Below, piece by piece: positions 45,683-54,305 of a stretch of DNA of 64,000 nucleotides; the stretch's first letter is position 1; each line of letters begins with the position of its first letter. The DNA is taken from positions 62,001-126,000 of the forward strand of contig LDWW01000010.1 in NCBI GenBank assembly GCA_001045525.1, read 5' to 3'. Origin of the DNA: Chitinispirillum alkaliphilum (lineage in GTDB: Bacteria; Fibrobacterota; Chitinivibrionia; Chitinivibrionales; Chitinispirillaceae). The notes below the pieces were generated by a model. It saw only the letters and a list, made by a program, of their open reading frames with translations. It had not been told where the DNA came from and made no database searches. The position numbers were made by a program, and so were the translations under genes.

Positions 45683-48600
45683 TCACGGATTTTTTCTGGC
45701 GCTGAGTCTGGAATGTCTACGCTTACTCAGAACCGGGATGTCACATTTTTTTTTCAGAGCTTTTTTCACATTTTTACCATTTAGATAGCAGATAAATGAA
45801 CGGATAGTAGGATACTGAAAAATATCGGTTAGTGTAAGATTCTCAAAGAGCTCTTTTTTAAGGCGATTATGAAGCTGCATGGCCAAAAGAGAATGTCCTC
45901 CAAGATCGAAAAAGTTGTCACTTGTACATACGTCTTCAATTTTCAGTATTGATTTCCAAATATCAGCAACTGCCTTTTCCATCTCACTGCCGGATTCGGC
46001 TATTGAAGCGTCTGGTTTCATTTTTTCTGGTGTCGGCAGTGCTTTGCGGTCAACCTTTTTATTGGGCGTAAGTGGAAAGGATTTTAACTGTATATAACGA
46101 GCCGGAACCATATATTCGGGCAGTAGTTCCCTTAAATAATGGCTCACATCCTTACCCGAGAGATCAAGCCCTTCTTTGCATATATAGTATGCATTCATTC
46201 GTATGTCATCAGGATCGTCTGTGGTCACAGTGAGAGCGGCTTCGATTATATCCGGGTGTCTCATTAAGAGCTCTTCAATTTCTCCCAGCTCTATTCTGTG
46301 CCCACGGATTTTAACCTGATAATCTGTACGCCCATAGAAATTCAAAATACCATTTTCGCTGATACCTGCCAGATCTCCGGTTTTGTAAAGCTTCTCATTT
46401 GAGAACAGTTCTGAACTTTTGGTTACGAATTTATCACTTGTAAGTTCAGGGCGATTATGATACCCTGCGGCTACTCCTTCACCACCAATAAACAGCTCAC
46501 CAACGACATTTGGAGGAACAAGCTGACCATTATTATTAAAGATGTATACCGATGTATTTGCAATTGGGCTTCCTATTGCCACACCATGCTCCAGGTCCCC
46601 TGACACATTATGGGCAGTCGACCATATCGTGGTCTCAGTAGGACCATACATGTTGAGAAGTTCCCCTCCGAGCACCTTCTTTAGATCAGAGGCAAGTGCC
46701 AGAGGCAGTGCTTCACCCCCAACCAGCATTGTTCTCAATCGTTTTAACGCAAAAGCTGACTCAGGATCTGTTATCAGCATTCTGGCCATTGATGGTGTAC
46801 ACTGAAAGTGAGTAACAGAATGTTTATGGACCAATGATGAAAATGAACCGCTATTGTCAATTTCAGAGTCTGAGCCGATCCGTTCAGTTTTTTTGTCAGA
46901 TTTTTTATACTTCCGTCTTCCGATATTGGATAACAGTACAATTTGAATACCCCGTGTGAGGGTCCAGAGTATCTCCAGAACAGATATGTCAAAAGAAAGC
47001 GTTGTTGCGGCAAGCCAGACAGATGATTTATCATATTTAATAATGTCATCCATTCCGGAAAAGAAGTTCATCACATTTCTGTGTGATATAATGACTCCCT
47101 TTGGCTGACCGGTTGATCCGGAAGTATAGATAACATAGGCAGCAGAATCTGAAGAGACCTCCAGTGGTGGGTTGTCTTCTTTTACGGTCTTTGAATTATC
47201 CATGTAATCACTGACATCGATTATTACTGTGTCAGACATTGGTAAGGAATCTGAACCGTCTGTGAGCAGGATATTGATATTTGCATCACTGGCCATAAAC
47301 TGGATCCGGGATTCGGGAAATTCCGGATCAATTGGTACATACGCACCACCCGCTTTAAAAGTGGCAAGGATTGCCGCAACCGTAGCGATCGATTGATCCG
47401 CATTAACTCCAATAAAACTGCCTCTCTTCACTCCAAGTGAAAGAAGTTTGTATGCCACCCGGTTTGCAAGTTTGTTAAGAGCACCAAAGGAAATCGAACT
47501 CTCACCATGAACAACAGCCGTTCTCTCTGGATAGAGCAGTGCAGCCTCTTCAAACAAACGGTGAATACAAGTATCTGACAAAAACGGCTTTACTGTTTTT
47601 TTGCACATCTCACGTATAAGCCCTCTTTCCTCGGGAACAAGAAGTGACAGATCCCTGAGTTTCTTTTCCCTGCACTGCACTATCTCTGCAATCAGTGCTG
47701 TAATTCGTTTACACAATACACTGGCAGTTTTTTTTGAATACCTGCTGCAATCATATTCCAGCTTAAAGTGCATGGAAGTATCCTGATAGGCAAACAGAGA
47801 CAGGGGATAGCCGGTTTGTTCATGCACTGAAAAATTTCTTTTATGCCAGGTCTTTGAAAGAGAACGCATTCTTGTGTCAAGAGAGTACTTTTCAAAGATC
47901 AGTATTGTCTCAAAAAGGGTTTGGCCCCCATGAATTTCTGAAACCTTCTGGATGTCGATCAATGAAGCATGGCAGTGTTGTCTAATGGTAATCTGATCCT
48001 TCCGGATTGAGCGCAACCATTCCAAAACATCCATGTCGCCATCTATTTTTGTCCGCACTGGCACGGTGTTCATCAACAGACCCAACATATCAGAAGATCC
48101 TGAAACATTTTTGCTTCTACAGGAACGAACCGTTCCGAAAAGGATTTCGCTTTCTCCTGAATAGGCATATAGCAAAACCGACCACATTCCATGCAGAATT
48201 GTATAGGGTGTAATATCCAGTTCTTTGGCAAAACGAACCATATCGTGGGTAAGAGCCGGGCTAAGATCAAAGCAGATTACACTATGTCCGGTTTTCTGAT
48301 CTCCCTCAGTGTACTTATGCGTGTTTGCCGGAATAGGTGTGATACTGGTAATTCCCTTCAGGTATTTTTCCCAGAATGCAACTGCGGCCTGATGATCATA
48401 GCGTTTTAACCATTCTAAATAGTTTTCAAACGGGGGTAATTCCGGCAATTGTATAGTACGGTTTTCTATTATTGCAGCATAAATGGAGAAAAGCCTTTCA
48501 AGAATGACAGGAATAGATCTGCCGTCAAGGATTATGTGGTGAAAAGTCCATATTTGAATGTATGATTCTTTATCCAGACAAAACAGGGTGACTCTCATGA

Positions 48601-49024
48601 GAGGTGGTTCATCCAGTTTGAATTCCCGTTTCCTGTCTTCAAACAGAAATTTCCTTATCGCCTCTTCCCTTTGAACTTCGGGAAAAGAGGAAATATCATG
48701 AACAGAAAAATAAGCATGTTTACAATCGCATTTGAATTGAGCGATCCCTTCATTCCCTTTCCACAAAAAGCCGCTGTGAAGTACTGAATGCATGGAGAGA
48801 AGTGTATCCCATGAGCTTTTTAGATGCCCCACATCAATTGCTTCTCTAATCCTACATTCAATCTGAAGGATATGGTCACCGGAACCTTCTTTATACCCGG
48901 CATTGAAAAACATACCCTGCTGCATTGGTGTCAGTGAGAGAGTATTAGTGTTGCTGGAATACTCTTCATTCTTTATCAGGTTTGAACGCCCAGGATAAAA
49001 AGGGCCTTTGTTGAGGGAATTCAC
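45683..49024 (-). CDS. Nonribosomal peptide synthetase module (C-A-PCP)
   Basis: A 1113-residue single module. The condensation domain (about 28-460) has an intact HHIILDG at 162-168. The adenylation domain (about 490-1000) has YTSGSTGQPKG, YGPTETTIW, GRTDYQVKIRGHRIELGEIE and NKKVDRK. The PCP has DNFFDLGGHSLLAMQ. It has no thioesterase, so the product must pass to another protein. The specificity code read by alignment to GrsA is DILQLGMIWK, identical to that of the PKS-NRPS. A lysine- and glutamate-rich insert (about 46840-46930) lies in the A core. The start is GTG behind GGAG. A starting C domain implies an acyl donor from elsewhere. Confidence 0.93.
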   Translation of the reverse strand: MNSLNKGPFYPGRSNLIKNEEYSSNTNTLSLTPMQQGMFFNAGYKEGSGDHILQIECRIREAIDVGHLKSSWDTLLSMHSVLHSGFLWKGNEGIAQFKCDCKHAYFSVHDISSFPEVQREEAIRKFLFEDRKREFKLDEPPLMRVTLFCLDKESYIQIWTFHHIILDGRSIPVILERLFSIYAAIIENRTIQLPELPPFENYLEWLKRYDHQAAVAFWEKYLKGITSITPIPANTHKYTEGDQKTGHSVICFDLSPALTHDMVRFAKELDITPYTILHGMWSVLLYAYSGESEILFGTVRSCRSKNVSGSSDMLGLLMNTVPVRTKIDGDMDVLEWLRSIRKDQITIRQHCHASLIDIQKVSEIHGGQTLFETILIFEKYSLDTRMRSLSKTWHKRNFSVHEQTGYPLSLFAYQDTSMHFKLEYDCSRYSKKTASVLCKRITALIAEIVQCREKKLRDLSLLVPEERGLIREMCKKTVKPFLSDTCIHRLFEEAALLYPERTAVVHGESSISFGALNKLANRVAYKLLSLGVKRGSFIGVNADQSIATVAAILATFKAGGAYVPIDPEFPESRIQFMASDANINILLTDGSDSLPMSDTVIIDVSDYMDNSKTVKEDNPPLEVSSDSAAYVIYTSGSTGQPKGVIISHRNVMNFFSGMDDIIKYDKSSVWLAATTLSFDISVLEILWTLTRGIQIVLLSNIGRRKYKKSDKKTERIGSDSEIDNSGSFSSLVHKHSVTHFQCTPSMARMLITDPESAFALKRLRTMLVGGEALPLALASDLKKVLGGELLNMYGPTETTIWSTAHNVSGDLEHGVAIGSPIANTSVYIFNNNGQLVPPNVVGELFIGGEGVAAGYHNRPELTSDKFVTKSSELFSNEKLYKTGDLAGISENGILNFYGRTDYQVKIRGHRIELGEIEELLMRHPDIIEAALTVTTDDPDDIRMNAYYICKEGLDLSGKDVSHYLRELLPEYMVPARYIQLKSFPLTPNKKVDRKALPTPEKMKPDASIAESGSEMEKAVADIWKSILKIEDVCTSDNFFDLGGHSLLAMQLHNRLKKELFENLTLTDIFQYPTIRSFICYLNGKNVKKALKKKCDIPVLSKRRHSRLSARKNP

Positions 49025-49125
49025 GTGTTTTTACTCCATTTTAAGTGTCAAACAACACAAACAGGAGATTGTAAACAGTACTGCGTTAGTAGTTAATCTG
49101 CAATTTCAGTACCGGATTGTTTTTG

Positions 49126-49992
49126 TTAAAATTCCTGATAATTCCTTAAAAATTTGTTCAATGAAATTTGCCACTCCGGGATCTCTATTTGGAAAACCTG
49201 CTTAGCCTTATGTTTTGTAAGGAAACTGTTTACCGGTCTCTTTGCCCTGGTGGGAAACTCTTTGGTGCTGATCGGGACAATATGGCAGCTGTTTTGTATG
49301 TGACCATACTTTTTACCCAGCTCATAAATACTGCAGGCAAATTCATACCAGCTGGTCCTTCCCTCGTTGGAGAAGTGGTATATTCCCCATTGCTCAGAAC
49401 GGTGTGTGATTATGTGTGTTATGAATTGTGATAAGTCCCGTGTCCAGGTTGGGCTGCCCCACTGATCCGATACTACTCCCACACGATCCCGCTCGTTCAT
49501 AAGCTTTATCATTGTAGAAACAAAATTCGTTCCATGCTTACCATACAACCAGGAGGTGCGGATAATGAAGTGATGCTCTGTAGTCTGCCGGACCTTAATC
49601 TCTCCTGCCAATTTACTCTGACCATAAACTCCAATTGGCTTTGTCTTCATATCTTCGGTTAATCCATTGACCTGTGTGCCATCAAACACATAGTCAGTAG
49701 AGATGTGCAGCAAAGGTATGCTCAAAAGTCTTGCTATACCGGCCAGGTTTCCCGGCCCCTTCTCATTAACACAGAAAGCCTTTTCTCTTTCATCCTCCGC
49801 ATTGTCCACTGCAGTGTATGCAGAGCAATTTACAATTGCCTTAATTGCTTTGTCTTCGACAAACGAAAAAATCTGTGAGCGGTTGGTTATATCAACTTCA
49901 ATGTCGGATGCAATAACCTCCTGTCCGCTTTTTTCGAGACTCTTTATCAAATCACTGCCAAGCATACCCTTGCTGCCTGTCACCCAGATCAT
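49126..49992 (-). CDS. rfbD: dTDP-4-dehydrorhamnose reductase
   Basis: Reduces dTDP-4-keto-L-rhamnose to dTDP-L-rhamnose. The roughly 288-residue extended short-chain dehydrogenase has the nucleotide motif WVTGSKGMLGSDL, the STDYVFDG strand and the catalytic YGQSK. The frame is open 19 codons upstream, but AAGGGG precedes the ATG at 49992 and the fold begins there. rfbC is encoded upstream on the same strand; rfbA and rfbB are not in the window. Confidence 0.92.
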   Translation of the reverse strand: MIWVTGSKGMLGSDLIKSLEKSGQEVIASDIEVDITNRSQIFSFVEDKAIKAIVNCSAYTAVDNAEDEREKAFCVNEKGPGNLAGIARLLSIPLLHISTDYVFDGTQVNGLTEDMKTKPIGVYGQSKLAGEIKVRQTTEHHFIIRTSWLYGKHGTNFVSTMIKLMNERDRVGVVSDQWGSPTWTRDLSQFITHIITHRSEQWGIYHFSNEGRTSWYEFACSIYELGKKYGHIQNSCHIVPISTKEFPTRAKRPVNSFLTKHKAKQVFQIEIPEWQISLNKFLRNYQEF

Positions 49993-50309
49993 ACTTTCCC
50001 CTTTTGATTGTAGTGAGAGTTGGCGATTCTGGTCTAACATCTGATGCACTTGGGAAATTTTGTTTCGAAGGTAAATCTGATTTAACTTGGAAAGCAGTCA
50101 GAAAATTGTGTCTTGTACTATCAAGAATAGAACAACCCGTAAAGTATAAATTCACTCATCTTCGTCTGACAATACTTGAGGATCAGAAGATGTGTATAAA
50201 AACAGCCGCTTGGGTAAGCGCACCGGGGAGACCAAGGGCCAATTGCCGGATGCAATAGATCAACTAAAGGCGGAATCACCGCAAATCGACTGCGAGGCCG
50301 ATGGAGGAT
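49993..50309. other. Gap between rfbC and rfbD
   Basis: About 317 bases with no gene I can support. It separates two genes that are usually adjacent. A plus-strand frame across it shows no family features. Confidence 0.45.
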
Positions 50310-50852
50310 TCAGACCATTGTCTCCTCAAAGTAGGGGAGTTTATTATCCTTCTCTGAGATAACAACATCACTTAAAGGCCATTTTATATTCAGAATCGGA
50401 TCATTCCACCGTATTCCGCATTCGTGTTCAGGAGAATAGCAGTTCGTACATTTATAAAAGAAATGGGTATTGTCTTCCAAGGTAACAAAGCCATGCCCGA
50501 ACCCAGCAGGTATATAAATACCCAAACAGTTTTTCCCGGAAAGTGCAGTTCCATACCACTTACCAAAGGTTGGAGAATCCTGTCTTAAATACACAGCCAC
50601 ATCCCAAACGGCCCCGCTAATCACCTGAACAAGTTTTCCCTGCTCCATCGGTGCAGCCTGAAAGTGTATTCCCCTCAAAACTCCCTTGTTTGAAAAAGAG
50701 TGGTTGTCCTGAACGAAATCTTCAGTTATCCCACAAGTCAGAAAATCTGCTTTTTTATATCTCTCAATAAAGAAGCCACGATGGTCTCCAAACTTCTGCA
50801 ACTCGATAATCAGAAGATCTTTAATTGTTGTTTTTTTGAAGTTAAAAGGCAT
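50310..50852 (-). CDS. rfbC: dTDP-4-dehydrorhamnose 3,5-epimerase
   Basis: A 180-residue cupin epimerase of L-rhamnose synthesis. Signatures are GVLRGIHFQ with the base His, VWDVAVYLRQDSPTFGKW, IPAGFGHGFVTLED and the tyrosine in FFYKCTNCYSPEHE. Normal length. Together with rfbD it indicates that rhamnose or a related 6-deoxyhexose enters the surface polymer. Confidence 0.94.
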   Translation of the reverse strand: MPFNFKKTTIKDLLIIELQKFGDHRGFFIERYKKADFLTCGITEDFVQDNHSFSNKGVLRGIHFQAAPMEQGKLVQVISGAVWDVAVYLRQDSPTFGKWYGTALSGKNCLGIYIPAGFGHGFVTLEDNTHFFYKCTNCYSPEHECGIRWNDPILNIKWPLSDVVISEKDNKLPYFEETMV

Positions 50853-51022
50853 TTGATTACCCCGACTGTTTAAGAGTTAAGTGCTTTTGATGCCATCATT
50901 TACACCATTTTCAATTGTGGAGGGATATGTATGAAAAAGATTTCAAAATAGTGTTGAAATCTTTTTGGACAGGTTTTTATAATATCAGAGAATCATTACA
51001 TTTTCTCAGTAAGAGCAGGACT

Positions 51023-52090
51023 ATGAAGTACAAAAAAATTCTCTTCACTCTTTTGTTTTGTATCGGTTTTTCCACTAACAGCTCAGCAGTAAACTCAGGA
51101 GATTCAATAGCCGTTTTTTTCTGGACAATGAACCAACCCGCAACTAAGGCACAGGGGTACTCCGGGAGTATCGCAATCAATAATAAAACCTCCTCAGGTG
51201 ATGACACCTTCTTTGAAGGCAACCTGGAGCTCAGAGAGTATTCTCTGTGGCAGTCATTGTTCAACAGTGGCGGGTATGAGCTCTCTTTCAGTTTTACCGG
51301 CAGCAAACCCGGGCTTGTCAAGCGCAGTGCCGAAAGATTTCAAAACACCCAGTGGATAACATCTGTACAAAGTGAAAACGACAGTGTCAGATTCATTTTT
51401 CCCGTGTTGCCCCAGGGCCAGGAGTATGGGCTTTATGATCACTTTGTAGTTGCAGTAAATGATACCATGTCCCTGGAGTTTCAGGTTATTGCCGATAGTA
51501 CGATCTTAGGAACATTCAGAAACAACAGATCAGAGGGCAACAGAAAAACCACCATTTATGCAAGAGATGCCATTGCCATAAGAACCACCGGAGGAAACTC
51601 AATGCGCATCAGGTCGATACAGATAAATGGTGATCACAGGGAAATGGTTTCTAAGTATCTGGGCTATGATCTTGCCCAACTCAGCCAGACAGTTTCCTAT
51701 TATGGTGTGGACTTTTCGGGCACAGAAGAGAGGAATGATACCTCAGTCACAGATCCGGATGTACCCGACGACGACACGGTATCAGTCATGAATGATTCCA
51801 CACAACCGCTGACGGCAACGGAGTTTAAGTTCCGGACTGCCATGCAGCCTTTCGCAAACGGCATGCGGGTACACTATTCACTTCCGCATTCTACCAGATA
51901 TGCCGAGTTTACCGTATTCAACATCGAGGGGCGTATCGTGGAAAGAGTCACCAATATTCCAAAGGGCAATGGTTCCTTTGTGTTAAGGGATAACCTTAGT
52001 GCGGGGCTGTATATCGTTGAAGCACGTGCTTATACAACGGATTCGGCAAAACCCCTTGTACATAGACAAAGGGTGGTGTATGGCAGATGA
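51023..52090 (+). CDS. Secreted protein with type IX-like C-terminal sorting domain
   Basis: About 355 residues. A signal peptide (KYKKILFTLLFCIGFSTNSSA) is followed by a beta-rich central domain of unknown fold, an acidic linker (TDPDVPDDDTVSVMNDS) and a C-terminal beta-sandwich (about 280-355: GMRVHYSLPHSTRYAEFTVFNIEGRIVERV... LSAGLYIVEARAY). That end matches the general look of Por/type IX secretion sorting domains. The open frame extends upstream to 50915, but the signal peptide begins at the ATG at 51023. First of three plus-strand secreted proteins. Confidence 0.7.
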   Translation: MKYKKILFTLLFCIGFSTNSSAVNSGDSIAVFFWTMNQPATKAQGYSGSIAINNKTSSGDDTFFEGNLELREYSLWQSLFNSGGYELSFSFTGSKPGLVKRSAERFQNTQWITSVQSENDSVRFIFPVLPQGQEYGLYDHFVVAVNDTMSLEFQVIADSTILGTFRNNRSEGNRKTTIYARDAIAIRTTGGNSMRIRSIQINGDHREMVSKYLGYDLAQLSQTVSYYGVDFSGTEERNDTSVTDPDVPDDDTVSVMNDSTQPLTATEFKFRTAMQPFANGMRVHYSLPHSTRYAEFTVFNIEGRIVERVTNIPKGNGSFVLRDNLSAGLYIVEARAYTTDSAKPLVHRQRVVYGR

Positions 52091-52133
52091 TATTCAGATT
52101 AATGATGGGTTTACTTATGGGGGAAGGTTTAAA

Positions 52134-52589
52134 ATGGTATTCAATAATAGAATTACAATGAGATATTTTGCAGGATTTAGCATCTTTGCTATCATACTGT
52201 TTCTCTGCTCCTGTGATGCAGCACGGGAGGAGCATTCTGTTTCACTGATAGAGGATCACACAAATCTGTACAGAGAAATCGTAACGGAAGATTCTGTATC
52301 AATTTGCTGGCATTGCGATCCTGCTTTGGAAGGTTCCGTTAATCACTTTGAACTCTACTACCAACCCAAAAGCGGTAATGAACCTGTGGTTCTGGAAAGC
52401 TACATACCCTTTTCATCAACACCCTGTGCAATGATCCGTAGAGCAGATTTAAAACATATAGATTCTGCCTACTACTTTGCTGTGCGGGCCGTGGGTTTCG
52501 ATGGTGTGAGATCAGATTTCCACTTCAGCTCAGATTCCAAAGCGAATCTGGAGGGTTGGTACATTATTTGGAAAAATAATTATAGGTAG
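52134..52589 (+). CDS. Small lipoprotein, possibly with a fibronectin III-like domain
   Basis: A 151-residue protein. The N-terminal FAGFSIFAIILFLCSC ends in a lipobox-like L-C-S-C. The body (SVSICWHCDPALEGSVNHFELYYQPK...YYFAVRAVGFDGVRSDF) has the strand pattern of a fibronectin type III domain. GGGGGAAGG lies 5 bases before the ATG at 52134, which decides the start within a longer open frame. It lies 43 bases after the preceding secreted protein gene. Confidence 0.65.
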   Translation: MVFNNRITMRYFAGFSIFAIILFLCSCDAAREEHSVSLIEDHTNLYREIVTEDSVSICWHCDPALEGSVNHFELYYQPKSGNEPVVLESYIPFSSTPCAMIRRADLKHIDSAYYFAVRAVGFDGVRSDFHFSSDSKANLEGWYIIWKNNYR

Positions 52590-52637
52590 TCAAACATTTC
52601 TGACAATTCTTTTTTTTATAATTTTATGAGGGAAAAA

Positions 52638-54167
52638 ATGGTATCAAGAATTTTTACACTACTGGCCTTTCTTGCAATAAGCGGAATATGCCAACATGTT
52701 GAATGGGACCAGCACATTTCAGATATCTACGTTGGAAAAAATTTAGCAGATTCAGTAACCCAATATGGCATAACGTGGTATTTCGACCAGGAATATCCTG
52801 TCGGGACTTTTGTAAATGGTGATTTCTGGGTAGCAGGAAATCCCGTGGTAATCACCAGAATTACTCCCGATTTCGATGGTGAGAATAACGGATGGGAAGT
52901 GAATCCGGTCGTTGCAGGGAAGCATGGGTTTCAGAGTGGTTGTTATGGAGGTGATAATTTCGATCCAGCTCTTGTACCGGCACTACCCTATACGTCACCA
53001 ACTGACAAAATTGTATCTGTTGTAAAAACAAAGCGGGCCGATCCGTGGCCAAACAGGGGGAGACCGTGTATCAACATTGCAGCTGTTTTAACTGTTATGC
53101 CAGAACCACCTCCAAATTTGGGTAATAATGTTTTCAGGCCACCATATGTTGGCAAGGAGAAACCATTATATCGGGTAGATGATTTGAGAACCGACCTTCT
53201 CCCTTCATTGGAGCCCGTAGGTAATCCTCCAGAAATAGAAGACATAGTAAACAGCTTCAGAAAACTCCGTTTGGATCATAAGAGTGGTGGGATCGGAAGA
53301 GCATTGCGTCCACAAGAGAGCATGGCTGATTATCAATTAAATAACACTTCAGCTATTTTTAATGGAGCACTCAGATTTATGCTTGACGATCCTATTCATT
53401 TGATTATGCCCGCAATGATTCAGTATGTGCAAGCAGGTTTAGACAAGGTTTATACCTTACTGGATGGTCAAACCTGGCCTGGTGGCGGTGGCCACCAACC
53501 AGGGCACGTAACAGCTTTGTCTTTCACCACAACACTTTTAGATATAGAGGCAGCAAGGAGTTTATTAAACAATGCAGACTTTTTCCACGCCTCAGAGTGG
53601 CTTTCAACTACTTCGCACTGTGGCTTGCAGTTGTGGGGTAGTCAAGTGTGGAACCAGGAAGATGCTTATTGGAATCGTATCGTACGTGGCACAGGTAGTA
53701 ATTCTATTGCTGATCCTTATGGGTTCATTGATGGTGGACCTGGTCCAAGTCCATATCAACTATTAACAGCACAATCTCATAAAAGCGAAAGATTAATACA
53801 AGTGTTGATGCCAGAGCTACAGAATGCGTGGCCGAAGCATGAAATACCAATAGTAAAGAACTATGCTGAACGGTGGATTACTGAAGGGCTTTGGTTCAGG
53901 CCAGACCCTTGTGCTCCTTTTGACGGAAATGTCAACAACAGAGGGATTACTTATGGGCCAGATCCGGAAAATCCAGGTATGTGCATATTAGATACGAGAC
54001 TCTTATACTATAACAGCCCCACAGATTTTGCTTATCCCGAAGGTGTTCACGGTGGCCGTTTCCCTGAACGGCATAACACTGAAATAGATAGAGGTGCGTA
54101 TAGAAACGATTTTGTTGCTGCAATGTGGGATGCCTACTATGAAAGGTATAACTCATTAGAGCAATAA
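52638..54167 (+). CDS. Secreted protein of unknown function
   Basis: A 509-residue exported protein with signal peptide VSRIFTLLAFLAISGICQ. It is rich in aromatic residues and Gly/Pro, with segments such as TWPGGGGHQPGHVTALSFTTTLLDIEAARSLL and GGPGPSPYQLL that suggest a helical or (alpha/alpha)-type barrel. I cannot name a family. A role in polysaccharide binding or cleavage would suit the neighbourhood, but no catalytic motif is recognised. GAGGG lies 5 bases before the ATG at 52638; an ATG at 52626 is too early. Confidence 0.6.
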   Translation: MVSRIFTLLAFLAISGICQHVEWDQHISDIYVGKNLADSVTQYGITWYFDQEYPVGTFVNGDFWVAGNPVVITRITPDFDGENNGWEVNPVVAGKHGFQSGCYGGDNFDPALVPALPYTSPTDKIVSVVKTKRADPWPNRGRPCINIAAVLTVMPEPPPNLGNNVFRPPYVGKEKPLYRVDDLRTDLLPSLEPVGNPPEIEDIVNSFRKLRLDHKSGGIGRALRPQESMADYQLNNTSAIFNGALRFMLDDPIHLIMPAMIQYVQAGLDKVYTLLDGQTWPGGGGHQPGHVTALSFTTTLLDIEAARSLLNNADFFHASEWLSTTSHCGLQLWGSQVWNQEDAYWNRIVRGTGSNSIADPYGFIDGGPGPSPYQLLTAQSHKSERLIQVLMPELQNAWPKHEIPIVKNYAERWITEGLWFRPDPCAPFDGNVNNRGITYGPDPENPGMCILDTRLLYYNSPTDFAYPEGVHGGRFPERHNTEIDRGAYRNDFVAAMWDAYYERYNSLEQ

Positions 54168-54305
54168 TGCATGGTCCGAAAAAATAAATTCAAAAAATAT
54201 CTGCGAAAGGATATAAACAATAAGGTAGGTTTGCACTGATTATGGCCTTATCATATATCATCATGAAACGGACCTATAGCCAGTTCCGTTTCTGGTGCCT
54301 AAAAG

